From: Stercorarius parasiticus
Taxonomy: Eukaryota; Chordata; Aves; Charadriiformes; Stercorariidae
Length of the DNA stretch: 64,000 bases
Direction: 5' to 3'
Assembly (NCBI GenBank): GCA_013396915.1
Contig: VWZL01005037.1
Span: forward strand, 851,140-915,139
A program made the translations under genes and the position numbers. Under the pieces are notes generated by a model, which did no database searches, was not told the DNA's origin, and worked only from the letters and a program-made list of their open reading frames with translations. The stretch's first letter is position 1; each line of letters starts with the position of its first letter. Positions 36,236-50,200 of this stretch are shown piece after piece.

Positions 36236-39200
36236 TGATCTACAACTCTATAATATTAGAAGCAGTTAATGTACTTGAGTGAAGAAGACGATAATGTGTA
36301 TTATCTCTTTCTTGAAATAGAACTGCTCCTCATGAAGCTAGGGCAATGAGGTACTGCGTGAAGAAACAGTTTCTTATGAAGAAGTCAATGCACACACTTC
36401 CGTTGTCAGCTCTCACCACTCAGCCAGTACCCCCAAAGACTTCCTAGTGTTTTCTCTGGCTCTTCCTAGTAATGAATCTGCTGTCAGTTGAGAGAAATGG
36501 AGGAAGCAGAGGAATTCCCTTTTTCTGGTGTAAGGAAGGAAAGGTTGTTGATTTGTTTAAGCAGAAAGGATGATCTCCATGTATCCTTTTAATATAGCAT
36601 CCTTTTAACAATCTTCAAACATGCCTCTGGAAAAGCAATCTCCCATCTAATGTCTCCTTTTCAGAAAAATGAAGGTTTTGAAGGACTTCTTTATGGCACA
36701 CAGTGAAAACCATTGAGGATCATCCCACCCAAGATATAATTTTCTCAAATTTTTACTTGTACAACATTTTAATTGAGCGTGTTTATGTCATGATTTTTAT
36801 TTCAGCTGTAATCACAGCTTAGATCTTAGACTGCAGTCTACGCATTTGGCAAAGAAATACAACTGCAACGTAGAACAGCTTGTTAACAGGTTAAAAATGG
36901 AATTGTCATGGAGAATCAGCCTTCCTTACAATGGTTTGATGTTACTGTAATAACAGGGAGGTCACAGAAGTAGATGACTAAGAATTCTGAGAGTCATTTT
37001 GCAAAAGAAGACACATAATTGGAATTTAATCTTAAGACTCTGATGTCTGTATCTTGGCTGTATCTTGCCTGTGCTGCATATTCGAATTTTCTAGCTTTTG
37101 TCACTTTGACACTTGTATCACAACCTGATAGAGAAGGTTTCTCCTTTTTGTTACTATTGTTGTTCTTATTATGTAATTGACCCATTTCCATGTAATTTAC
37201 TCAGGAAAACTTGAAGTGCCTTTCTTCCTGAATTATAAATGTTTCTGATTTGCAATTCATTATACCTTTCCCTTAGCAGATATGTCCCTAAAGGGTGGGC
37301 AAATTCCAGGGAAGGTTGAGCAAAAAGCATCAAATGCAGCATGTTTAAATACTGTGTAAAAGGAACTGAAGAAGGATTAGCTGGTATTATGTATCCATAC
37401 GTCATTTATCATTGAAAATGTTATAAACTTCTTGAAAGACGCAAATAATAGGACAATGTAAGGGCAACTTTATACATATGAAATCAAACCTGAAGTATCC
37501 ATATTTCTCTCATTCTGGATACTCCCTTATCCCCAAAGTTTGCATGCTTTTTAAGCCTGAAATGAAGTGATGATATACCTTTGGCTAATTCTAAATGCTA
37601 CAGAAGTACTCCTGATTATGTTATTTTCCTGCTCTTCTCATTGACTTTCCAAATTGTACAGTATCAAGAAGTGCTCTCTAATGCACCTATATTTAACTAT
37701 ATAAATGAAAATAGAAAGTAAACATATTTCATATGGATCTTAGAAGAAGTGTTACTAACTGCAAATAAGATAATGAATACAAATTTTTATGTGGGAAAAA
37801 TATCTGCCGGTAGGGGTGTATCTACTCTTTGATAAACGACTGAAACAAGAGAGTTGAATCAGGCAAGATCTCTTTTTCTGTTTGGAGGAACTGACTAACC
37901 GCGGACTGTTGTGAGAAGAAACAATTGCCTATTTGATCTAGTTCTTGCATCATTTTCTGCAAAGAAGAAATTTTTATAAAAATAAGAGTAGATTTGTTTT
38001 GTTTTTCTCCTTATGGATTTGAACTTATATTCTCAAGCAAGAAAATGCAGTTTTGTTAAGAGAAGTTACTGTAGAAGACCCTTTGTTCAAAAGGAGTTTT
38101 GAAGGTTGCTGGTGTAGTTAGCCAGGTCAACTCAGAGACCCACAGGGAAGTAAATCTCTTTCTAATTCATTGCCCTGTTCAAATATGCTTTTGAAGCCAA
38201 AAGACTTCAGGGATGGCTTTATGAATGGAATAATTAACAAAGCAAATAATTTAAAGCAATCCTGAAAGCAATGGTAACTGGCCATTTCATCATTGGCCCA
38301 CAATCTTTTCCACGAGAGAGAACTTCTTGCCAATTTAAAAGGTGAAGTTTATTTTCCTACAGACTAGACTACACAAAGAATAAAAAATGTCATGCAAGTG
38401 GCCACACTTTAGGCCCACCTAATGACTGATCAACAGCCTAGCCCTGAGTCATAGCCCATTCTGCGCACAGAAGTCCTGAACGTTAGATTCACTTAGGCTC
38501 AGCCTCGTACATTTACAGGAATCATGAAACCGAGCTACTTGCCTTAGAACAGATGAAATGGACGAATGCTGAAAACATTCTAAGACTTGATATTATTAAT
38601 GTGGCCAACTCCAAAAGTACTGGAGAAGGAAAAAATATTTTCTGCTGCACGTTAGTCTCCTCCCTTTATGTTTCTGCCATCCTCTTTTTCCCCTTCTGTG
38701 GCAGAAGTACTGAATAAGATGAATTTGTCATTCAAAGATAATTAAAGTGGGTTGCAATTACCTGACCAACATTACTGGAAGTAGTTTAAAGACTTAGAAC
38801 TCATTTGGAATGGGATTTCTTTTTAGTACCTAAAACAACATGGAGGTACTGAATATATTCATTTGTATTTCTCTCTCATAAGAAGACCTTCTTAGAGAAT
38901 GTGTCTTACCACAGTCATTGCAAATGTTAATCCTAAATTAAATTCAAATAATTTGTTGAATGACTGCATTCTATAGGGGTTGTGCAGGGGTTGAAATTTT
39001 CACCTTTGTCTTTCCCTACAGCCACACAATCAAACACTTAAGAGAATGTACAAAGTGTGATATTTTTAGATGTAGTATTCTTTGACCGTTTTTTCAAAGA
39101 ATAGTTTTTTGACATCATAATGCCATCTGTAAGTAAACATTGTCACAATAGAACTACACATTTAACTCACACTGTATGCATTAATTGTTTCCACAACTGT

Positions 39201-41194
39201 ATTTGTTACACTTTAAATTTTAATAGACTGAGGTAAGGCTGATTCCTCAAGCAAAGTACCAGTTATAACTACAGTCCAGCACCACAGCTTTTTCAGCAAA
39301 TAACAAATAACATTTTTATCATGCTGACGGTCACAAAAATAGCACAGAATAAAAAAAAAAGGTATTAAAACCTTTTCCCCATCCTTAGATAGCTATGTAA
39401 GTCACCTATAAGCTAAGTTTTACAACATATTTTTTATCGTTAGCAGGCAAGGAGTAAGATAATTGGTTTGTCTGACTGTGTATCTGTTTCAAAAGCATCA
39501 AAACAATATATGTAATAGAATCTGAGGGGGAAAAAATCACATTGTAAAATGATAGATGATAATATGCCCACCAGGTAAACTTCTTATATGACAGGGTTAG
39601 AGATCAAGGTTACAGCTAATAATGTATTGCAGAAGACTGTAATTGTCTGGAATATTTTCTGATTATGTTCTGATTTCTAAGATAGTATTTTGATGTACTG
39701 CAGCTCATCTTAGGCTCTACTAGGTATTAATAGAAACATGTCCTTTAGTATAAGTAATCTGTTCCACATAGGGAGAATATATTGTTCAAAATAAGAAGAC
39801 ATGTTTCATTTTATAATTGGTCAAAAACTCTTGAGAAATAGCTGTTCATTCTGAAAGGTACTGTAGTGAATAAATTGCCTCTTCTGCTTCAAAAATCTAC
39901 GAAGTCTTATCTTTTCGATTCAAGGTTTTCCTCAAAAAGTAAATCGAGAGACTAGGAGAGAAGAAAATTCTGTTCCTATCTTTTATGTAGTAAGCAAAAT
40001 ATTAAAAGAAATTACATCAAAGATCCAATACTGTGGATTTTGTTTTGGTTTATTTTGGCAGTGAACCTATTAATGCCTATTCTTTTAGACTCACTTACAC
40101 TTTTTTTTTTTCCCCTGGAGTTGAATAAAAATAAATTCTCTCTGAACTAAATCCTAGCAAACCTAATCAAAGGCAGCCACTTCACTAAGGGGAAGCAGGG
40201 GGTGGGGAGGAACTAAATTACAACTTTCTAAGAGATCCTAAAAAGCAAAATGGAAAAAAGCCATAGTCAATATAATAAATCATAACATCATAGAGAGCTT
40301 ATTTGGAGGGAGTTAAGGAGTGTTGATTAAGGAGGTGTTGGTGTTAAGGTTGTAATCAGGCAGCCATTTCAAGCCCTACTTTCACAGCCTGCTAACGTGC
40401 AGGAATAACATTTATTTTGTGAACAGTTCTGCGACTGATGTCAGAGACAGAAGAGAAAGAGATTTTTTCCCCTCTTATTTCAGTTGTAAAACAAAACCAT
40501 GCAGAATAAATGCTTTATGAGTTATAAAATGGGATGTGTTCTATGATTTTTCTCCCTGCTTCTCCAAGATGAAAGCTACCTTTTCCAAATATGCAAATTA
40601 ACATCTGTATAATCAGAACTTGGAAAAAGTAAAATGGACTCTTTACATGCTCATACCAATAGCTATGTGTGTACATATGCATGTGAATAGGAGAGACTAA
40701 TATACTGCTGGATGGGAAATCTGTAACTAATGGCCTTATTCTTCCCTCAGGTTGTGTAAATCGAAAATAATTTACTGAATTCAGTAGACCCAGGTTTACT
40801 GTAAAAGTGGTAGCTCAGAGAAAAGAATCAAAAGGCACTGATACTTTAAGACTGTTGCATGCCTAGTATTTAAACTGCTGAAAAAAAATCTGTTTTTCTT
40901 ACTACTTTGCATAGTTTAAATAGTGTGTATTAACAAGCTGAAGGAAAACATAGAATGACACTGCCACGTACACCTGTATAAGAATATCATGATGGAACAA
41001 AATCTTACTGTTCCTCTATCAAACTTGTGTGTATATGTGCAAATCCAGGTTCAATATATTTTAGTTCATTGCTTGAATTATGTATATGCCATTTTAATCT
41101 CCAATTTTTATTGGAGCTACTGAGAATATATTAGTAATAGCACCACTGCTGTCATCTTAAAGGTCTAAGAAAATGTGAGACAAGGTTCAGAGGG
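36236..41194. other. AT-rich non-coding DNA
   Basis: No gene, transposon end or RNA structure was recognised. Open frames are at most about 78 codons (37169-37405, minus) and show no known motif. Confidence 0.6.
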
Positions 41195-41262
41195 GAAAGG
41201 TAGTATCTTTCATTAGATCAACTAATACAGCTACAAAAAAAGGCTAAACTTTTAGGCAGACA
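41195..41262. repeat. Possible dispersed-repeat fragment
   Basis: 'gtagtatctttcattagatcaactaatacagctacaaaaaaaggctaaacttttaggca' resembles a repeat end I recall from sauropsid DNA ('tctttaattagaccaactaatatagttgg...'). The family is not known to me and the call is tentative. Confidence 0.3.
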
Positions 41263-44200
41263 AAATGACCAAACATGTTGATTGATAATTTAAGCATTAT
41301 TGTATACTAAAATGCTTTGCACTGAATTAAATATCGAATTGGAATATTTCTGACTCACTTAACCTTCAGCCAAGCTGAGTGATTTGAGAAGATGACTATT
41401 TACTATATCTTGCGCTCAAACAAGTTTTGTTAGTGATATGATTACGTATAAAAAATCCAGAAATGATGCATATTCCTGACTCAATTTTGCTATAAATAAA
41501 ACATCCAGGAAAGGTAGAAGGGTAAGAAGAAAGCTCTAACTGAAGAAAACATGACCAAAGTAGAGTAGCCAGATGAAGGAAAAAACCTGAGGGAATACCC
41601 ATGCTCTATGTTCTTTTTGTATAGCTCCGCTTTAGCATCTCTTATGGAAGACGAAAATGGAGAAAGGAAGATGGAAAAATAGGAACAAGAAAATTCACTT
41701 TCCAGTCTAATCTTATTCCAGCTAAGCTTGCTATAGATTTTTTTTTTCTTAATAAAATATGAGATCAAAAAGAATAAAGCTTCAATAGCATACCTTCATT
41801 CCAAAGTAGGGAAAGAAAACTGAAAAAAATCCTCATCAACAATGGTCTAGAAAGAGGAAATGTAAGCAAACACCCAAGGAGAAATAAGATACTCTTCAAC
41901 TTTATGACTCAAAGCCATAGTGAGTTAAGAAGCAAGCGTAGGAGATACGAAAGTTTTGATGAAAAAAAAAAAAGGATTAGAAAAACTCTAAAAATGCATT
42001 ACTACACTTGCTAAGAATAAGTAAAATCTGAGGGATGTGGGTCAGATATTTCAGATGGTAAGTAACCAGATAAGCTAAAATGAGACAGCCTCATTAGCAC
42101 ATTATATACATCAAAATAATAAATATAAAAATGCTGAAAAATGGCCCAGTTGAGCAATAGCTAGACCTTGGACATCTCCAGCTGTGATTGTGATATAGCC
42201 TAATGGAGATTTGGCATCATTTACTAAAGGAAACAATTCACAGAAAATTCAAAGTAGCTATCCACTGACCCACATGGCAAACATTCTGGATGAAAGGAAA
42301 ACAGAGTATGTTTTTCTGTTCTTTTTTTTTCATTTAGTACATAGGTGGCAGCAGATTAAAGAGGCCTAAGAATATATAGAGAAATTTGTGGTTGTTTCTG
42401 ATAATACTTTTGAATTCATAGGTGCCCATAAACTGGCAGTATAAATCTAACACAAATTTTTAAAACAAAACCCATCTTTGTATACTTCTACCCTTTCATT
42501 TTCCTTAAATATGAAAGAAACAATGTTTTACCTACAAACACGCAGTCTAGAACTTAGTTACACAGGATCTGCAGTGAGGGGATAATTGAAATATAAAGAC
42601 GAACATGGTGATGAAATAATGTGTGTTAAAATTGAATTACATGTTCACTGCCTTTTGCACAGATGTTGAAACATACTGACAGTTCTGAAAGTATGAAGAC
42701 TACAGTAGAGCTGATCAGAGTAATGCAGCTTCCACCTTCTAAATTTATCTTAGAGAGCAGAGAATAGAGCCTAGACTTTCTAGCCTCCAGGACAGTGCCC
42801 TGGGGCTTTAAAGTTGCTTTCTGTTGCTGTATCGTGCAGCAGACTAATGCAGTGTTGTTAACAGCAATGACTTGTTGAAGGTCTATTAGCTATTACCTTC
42901 CTAAGCATTAAAAAGCTACCTACATAATTCCTAAAGTTGTGTAATCAGTAATGAATTTAATGATATTTAATTTATTTTAATCTTTTTTTTTGTTCAGCAT
43001 TCACATTTTCAACTTTGAGAATCATGAAGGTTAAATTTTTTTTCTTAATATAATTGAGGACACTACAATCAAAGTGCTGATAATTGTATGTAATTACATG
43101 TTGGAGCCAAACTGTGAAGTGAAGGTTAAGCACTTCAAGAGGAGAAGGAATGAGAGACTGGCAATTTCTCTACAAGCACCCTGGAGAAGGGTCATCCCAC
43201 TCTTTGTACTGTTGGAAGGCCAGAAAACGCTCTTTTGGTGTGTTCCAAAACCAGAAGTGAACACCATTCTGAAAGATTGAACATAAAGATTCAAAATCAT
43301 GACCTTATCCTTTCTTCCCACTGGTCTGTGAAGACAGAGACATTGAAGGGAACAGGAACACTGTCCATAAAGCCTCCAGTGCGAGGCAGAGATTTTGTGC
43401 TACTGTTTAACCCACAGTATTTAATATGTGGACATGTGTTCTGCACTGCTCAATTACAGTAGCTCCACGTATTTTCATGGTTTGATGCCTCAGAATAGAG
43501 TATCTTTTAAAGGACTTCCTGAGCATGGCTAATTCCTTGCTGAATCAGCTAGGCTGCTGGAGACTCAATTTCTACAGCTGTCTCAGCCTTTCATTCTAGA
43601 ACAGCTTCAAAATACTTAGCAGTGAATCAAACTCTGTGGTAACTTATTGGTAGGTTTTTGCTGAAATGATAGTGTCGCTACAGCAGTAATTCCCATTTCC
43701 ATAGCAAAATTGTGTTTTACTTATCCAGCTATTTCAAAGATGCTATTGGAGGGGATTCATTTTGTCAATTTTTATTTTCATCCATAAAACCTCGTGGTTT
43801 TTAAAACCTAGCATATTTAAAAAGACAATTACAGTGTTAAAATGTATCATTTTTACTTCTTGGCAATGCCAAAAAAAAAATTAATAATTTCCAGTTATTG
43901 GGAATAAATCTGTAATCCTATTTGTTATTTTTTTTTTCCTTATTTCAGCCCTAAGCACAGCTAAAAGTTCTACATGTCAGCTTGAAAGTGTAGAGCCTTA
44001 CAATTTAAAAAAACCATATCAGTGATTTACTGTGTAATGAGAAGTTCAGATCGGTACTTTCATATAACATGCTTCTCAGCAGAAGAGCCAATTTTTGAGT
44101 TGCTCATGCTGTACAGCTCTCATTCACAGAATCTCTTAATGAGAATCATTGCATAAATAAGTAAATATAGTATTTATACCTTCGATCCTGAGAAAGCATT

Positions 44201-47200
44201 GCAGAAGCAGATGCAAAGCAAATACTCCTCTTTGAAATATGTGGGAAGATGCCATCCACCTAGATTCTCAGCTGCTTTTTTCAGGTAATTCTTAAAAAAA
44301 ATTAGCTAATCAGAACAATAAACCCAAACAATAATGAACTGTTGAAGATACTCGAAATCTGAACTTCGTAACCACGGATTTTTTTCACAAACCTCTTGGA
44401 AGATTTGGAAGTTTCCTACTATAAAAGTGTAATGGAAATCATCTCCTTTCCTCAAACCAGGCCACTTTTGAATCAAACAATCATCTCCTGATTAATTTTT
44501 ATGGACTCACTGCAGGAGATGAATCTTAGTTGTGTCTTGCGAGAAAAAAAAGGCAGTAAAATTCACTTGGTGCAAGAGTCCAGTACCAGCATGAACAGGC
44601 CACTACTTCCAGGGTGCAGGAAGAAAAGGTTACCTTTATGTGCATTGTTGTTATTTATCATTTGGGGCCAAATTTTTAAATAGGTAAAGTTGGTAGTTTC
44701 ATTTGATCATATGACCACTTCCCTATCTCCTAATGTGTCTTCTTTATCATAATATTTGCTTTTATTTATGCTGTGGTAATCACAAGACAGTCTCTCAGAA
44801 AAACATCCAAGTAAGCATAAAACCTTAATTCATTAAGCTTCAGAATGATGGCAGTTGGACGTCTTTCTGTACCATGAATTTACTCTGTCGTTTACTATGA
44901 ATTGTGGACATACAATATCATGCAGGAACTTGGCTGAGCATGTGAGGATTCAGACTAGTCCTATAAAGAATTTCCTGAATTGTGAGACAATCTAAAAAAA
45001 AATTTGGAACATATACATTTGGGAATACATTTAAAACCCAGGCTTCCATTTCTATTCTTGTAATTTCAACACTTTTATGGTACCTATCACCTCTAATTAT
45101 CACGGAACTCCCACTTGTCATGCATTTAGATATCAGAGTGACTCCAGTGGCAGCAGCTCAAACCCAATTAGTAACTGACTAAAAGTACTACAAACTCGGC
45201 TCTTTTTTACTGGTAGATGAAAGTCCAGTGTACAATTGCGAGCAAACCCCAAAGTACTTATAAATAGCAATCTCACATCACTGTGCAATAGGTATATGTT
45301 GCTGTTAACTTCCTGAAAAACAGCTTTTTGGATGTGAGCATACGTATCTATTTTTAAGACAATGGTTTTGTAACTGTCTATTACCCTTTTCTTGTTTTCC
45401 CAGGACTGTGTACGCATTTACATGGCTCTGAACAATTAACAATTTTATATTCATATTCCAGGTTTGTCTACTCTGACTCTTTCTAGAAAGTGCATTAGGT
45501 CTTTTTTGTTGCCAGCATTGTAATGACCCTCAGTTGTTTCCAGACTCTCTTAGGGTATTAATATTTCATACTCAATCACACTCTGTGAGCTGTAAAAACT
45601 TTTATAAGTGTGTATAGAGCAACAGAACATGTTTCGCATTTGAGTCATTATACTGATGGCCCTAAACACAAAACATCCAATGTGAATGAATCTTTCTTTT
45701 ACCTTCCAGATGCTTGATTCAGCCCCCAAAAGCTTAGATCATGAGTACCTTCCATTCTGTAAGTGCTCTCGTGCCCAGTATGCTTCAGGAGCTTATGCAC
45801 TATTTTCTTTTTTTTGGTGTTAGTTCACTATGTTGATGACCACTTATGTGATTATATATTTTATTGAACTGGGACTGCAGAGATCAAAGTTAGAAATAAA
45901 TGAGTGCCACTGAATATGGGTAAGTGCACATATCTACCCAATTGTTTAAATAATTTAGATTAATCTTTCAAAAAGCAGGATTCACGCTTGAGAAAGACAC
46001 CTGTGGATTTTAGAAACCACGTCTTATAGCTGATTACAGTATTCTGAAGAATAGCTTCTTCAACAGCTTTATGCCTATAAGGTGTGCAAAGCAGCATATT
46101 ATTTCTACTGAATGGGCAATAAGAGCTTTATACTAAGAAAGTTAAACATCTCTCAGAAATGAAAGGATAGTATTCATAACTTCTATTTTAGCTTACTGTA
46201 AAAAAGCTCATGAAACTGAGTGATCAGCAAGAACTTTGAGATAAGTTTGTATGTTTTTATTTGCTTGCAGTATGCAAGACCGTTAAAATATTCTTTTATC
46301 TAAAGTATAATTAGGAGACAACTGCACCGTGAACAGCTAAATCATTTAACTGCTTCAGCAAAAAAAGCTAATCTTTAATTTCATTCAGAAAGCTTTTGAT
46401 TGAAGAAATGGAGGGCTGTAATTTTATTCCTAAAAGAAAGATTTTCTTTCTAGTATAAGCTACAGAAAACTATATTTTGACTTGCACAATTGCGTTGGAC
46501 ACAAAATGTATTTAATAAAAAGGAGATCAATATTTTTCATAGAAATTTTCACATTTAAATTCCCTTTTTTCCCTCTGAACATTTAAGGGCCAGTTTTCTT
46601 CCTTTCGTAATTCTTTTCACCGATACCTTTGTCTCAGTTAGTGATAGTCTTAGTGTTTGTGCATCTGTCTCACAAAATGAATGTCTTTCTACAAAACGCA
46701 CCCCACTTATTATTTCACAAAGAAATTCCGATAATTCTACATCATTAAGACTCATAAGTAGATCAATAAAGAGAAACGAATAAATTCAAATGCATTATGT
46801 CACCAAAAAATACATTATGCTTCTGACAACTGCTGACTTATGGAGGCAGAAAAGATGAAATGAACTGGTATTAAGGTAAAAGAAAATTCTGGTCAAATAC
46901 ACTCATTTTACTGAAAAACCAGTTTAGTAACAAGATTATTTTGATAATCCGAATAAGATCATCTGAATGTTGATCATTCCTTTTGAATTTATAATACTGG
47001 TCCTATGATCTTAATTGACAATTTTATTTATTCTGAGGATTAAACTGGATTTGAAAAACAATGGAATTTATTCTCAAAGGTTCATGAGGTATCTGTTTAT
47101 TTTCTTAGCATATAGATGGACATGGCATTTAAGAAAAGGTAAAAAAATATTTTTTTCAGAAGCATATCAAACAAATAAGATGACTCTTAATTTTCTCCTG

Positions 47201-50200
47201 TTTAGTACCATGTCATTGTATATCTCCATTGACCTTTGTGATAATATCTGAGCTCTCAACACATTGGAAAACACAGCAGTAGCTAAACATGAGCTTATAT
47301 TATAAATTATAATTATAAACACCAGTTAGAAAAATAATCTTGCTTTGTTTTCAAATCTAAGACCATATCCATCTATTAAATTTTATCTCAAATACTTAGA
47401 AATATGTCCATTCTCTAGACTTTTTGTGTACATTGAAAAATCATTAATCAGTCCTGTTTTTTTTCTTTGTGAAATGTTTAAGATCTGTGTTTCAGTTTAA
47501 TAAGTACATATTTCTTTGTTCTGTTTTATGGTATTTATTAGGTGATATGATTAAGCTTTTGACATCTACATAACAGTTAAAAATTTTGAATAGATATTGA
47601 TATAAACAGGTGGGATTATCAGGTGAAGCAGTCTCCTCTCTGTGTAGGTGCTGTGGTGAGGAGAATCATAGCTGTAAGAGTCAAGCAACTCAGACTTATA
47701 ATGATTCGGATAGCCTCTTATCCAAAATATGCGACATGAACTTAGATTTTCTGGATCAAAAGTTGGATGGACTGTAGCTGGGAAGGAGTTTTTCCCCTTC
47801 ACACAGTTTAAGTAAAAAGTATTATCATATATTGGACTAATTTGCCTTTTTATTTTTTAAGAAAAAAATACAGCATGAATGCTAACTGCGTAGCTTGCAT
47901 ACGGCAAAGATAGATGTGTTCTGTGCCCAGTATATGCCCTCTGACTTATTGAGGAGCATTTTTGACCAATGACATGAAAGATACTACCCATCACTCTGAT
48001 TTCTTCCTCCTTTTACAGGTGGATTTGTGTATAGCATTTTCTTATTTGTAATTGAGTAAATATGCTGCCATACCATGCCAAACAATGTGTCACTGGCTTT
48101 AATTTATAGGGGAAGCATTTGTGTTGTATTAGCAGAAATCGATATTAGTGGTTTGTTGGGTGACATGAATAGAAGCTTAAAAAAAATTACTTGAAAGCAA
48201 CTATAAACCACAGGTGCAGTTTTGAGCAAACTGATAATATGAGTTGTGGTTCTTTGTCACTTTCTTTTCTTCCCCTCTGTTCACACAAAGGTTGTTATTG
48301 CTTTTTTTCATTGTTAAAGTTTTTCATAAAAATAGCACTTTGTCCTTATAGAACAGTGACTTTTCTATTGAACTTCTTTATTTACCCTTTTTTTCAGATA
48401 TGACCTGGAGAAGATAAGGAAACAATACGAAGCATTCGTACACCTTTACCTCCTATATGCAATATATCTTCTCTCGATAAATACAGAAAACTAGAATAAA
48501 TAAATAATAAAATAACCATAATTTGTCCCAGTTTCATCATATCTTACCATTAGTATATAGCCACCTTTTGTTTTAGAAAGTGGAAGTATGGTCCATGTTT
48601 TTTTTCTTAATTCTAAAGAATAGTTCTCCTTGATGTTTGAATGGTATGCATGATCAGATGTGACAGAAACATACAATGTTTCTTCCTGTGCTTGACACAA
48701 GAAAACTCTAATTAGCTGAATATTCAATAACCACATACTGCTATCCATACACATATTCTAATTTTGTCTACATCTTTTGAATCCCAAATCCTCTAGAAAC
48801 ACACTTGATTAATCTGAAACTCTCTATAGCTGATTTTTAAAAAAAATCTATGTCCTCAAGTATTGCGATAAACTAGTCTTGCTTGCATTTGTGATACTGC
48901 AATTAAAATTCTGCTAAATACACGATTCTACCAACAACAAAAGTGTTATAGGATTTTGGTGTAATGCAGATCTAGAAAAAGTAAGACATACATGCACCAT
49001 TTTCATATGGTTTTGATTTTACTTACGCATTCAACACACACATTTCAGTAAGGACAATTCTATCACAGCAGTTTTTTGGCTGAGATCATTTATTCTAGAA
49101 AATATTTCTTGTTTTATACCCCCAACCAATTCTCATTAAGTAAATGAAAAGTCACATCCATTCATAAAAACTTAATTGATTTTCTGAGCCAAAATCTGTT
49201 CTTTAAAAAACATACATATACAGAGTATTGAGATTAATAATTTCTGTGTGATCTTAAAACATAACAAAGGGAAGAGTTTACTCCAGAAATGGGGAGATAG
49301 TTCAATTTTTTTTTTCATTTTTTCTGCAGATCTTTGAAATTAGTGCTTCTGTCTTTCATTCTGAAACAAAGATGTGTGACCATAGCAAATCTATAAGCAG
49401 TGCTTGCTATTACTATAACCATCACAAGAGAGAATGCGATAAAAGCCAGGCTATGGATATCATTCCACATGACTGACCATTTGTTACCTTTTTTTTTTTT
49501 TTTAATGATTTCAGCGTTGTGCAGAACTATGAAATACATCTCCCTTCTACACTGCAATATGTAACTTCACTGGTCATTATTTTAAAAGTTCAGAATACTT
49601 TTGAGCACTGAAGCTCTTAGCATCTGTAGAAAGTGCTGCTAGCCACAAAAGCCCACTCAGGAAAAAACTTAATATAGCTTCTGTGCAATAGAGTTGCTGT
49701 CTTCTACAAAGGCTTGCATCAGCTGTGTCCTATACTTTAATAGGAACATAAAAGTTGAAGATGCTTTCCTGGTTGGAACTTTTCTACCACATTTTTAACA
49801 GGGATTAAGCTCCATTCTCAGGAAAACATCAGTCCTGTGTTACGATATATTTCCACATAAACTGATTTTTTATGAATCCCTGCATATTCTTTAAAGTACA
49901 CCCAAAGTTCAATCTAATCTAGATGGCATCATCAAATTTTTATACCATTACTATAATTACATTTGCACACACAACTCAATTACCAAAGATATGGATCGTT
50001 ACCTGCACAATTTGATTATGAAATTTAAATCAATATATTTGATATAATTACAGTTAAGGTTACAGTACATTTTGTCACAAACCACATTATACATTACTGT
50101 CTTGTTTTATGCATTTTAATAATTCACTTTAATCCAGTATACTTCAATAAAAAGGGATATTTTTCTTTTGGAGTAATTTCACGAAATGGGAGGAGATGGG

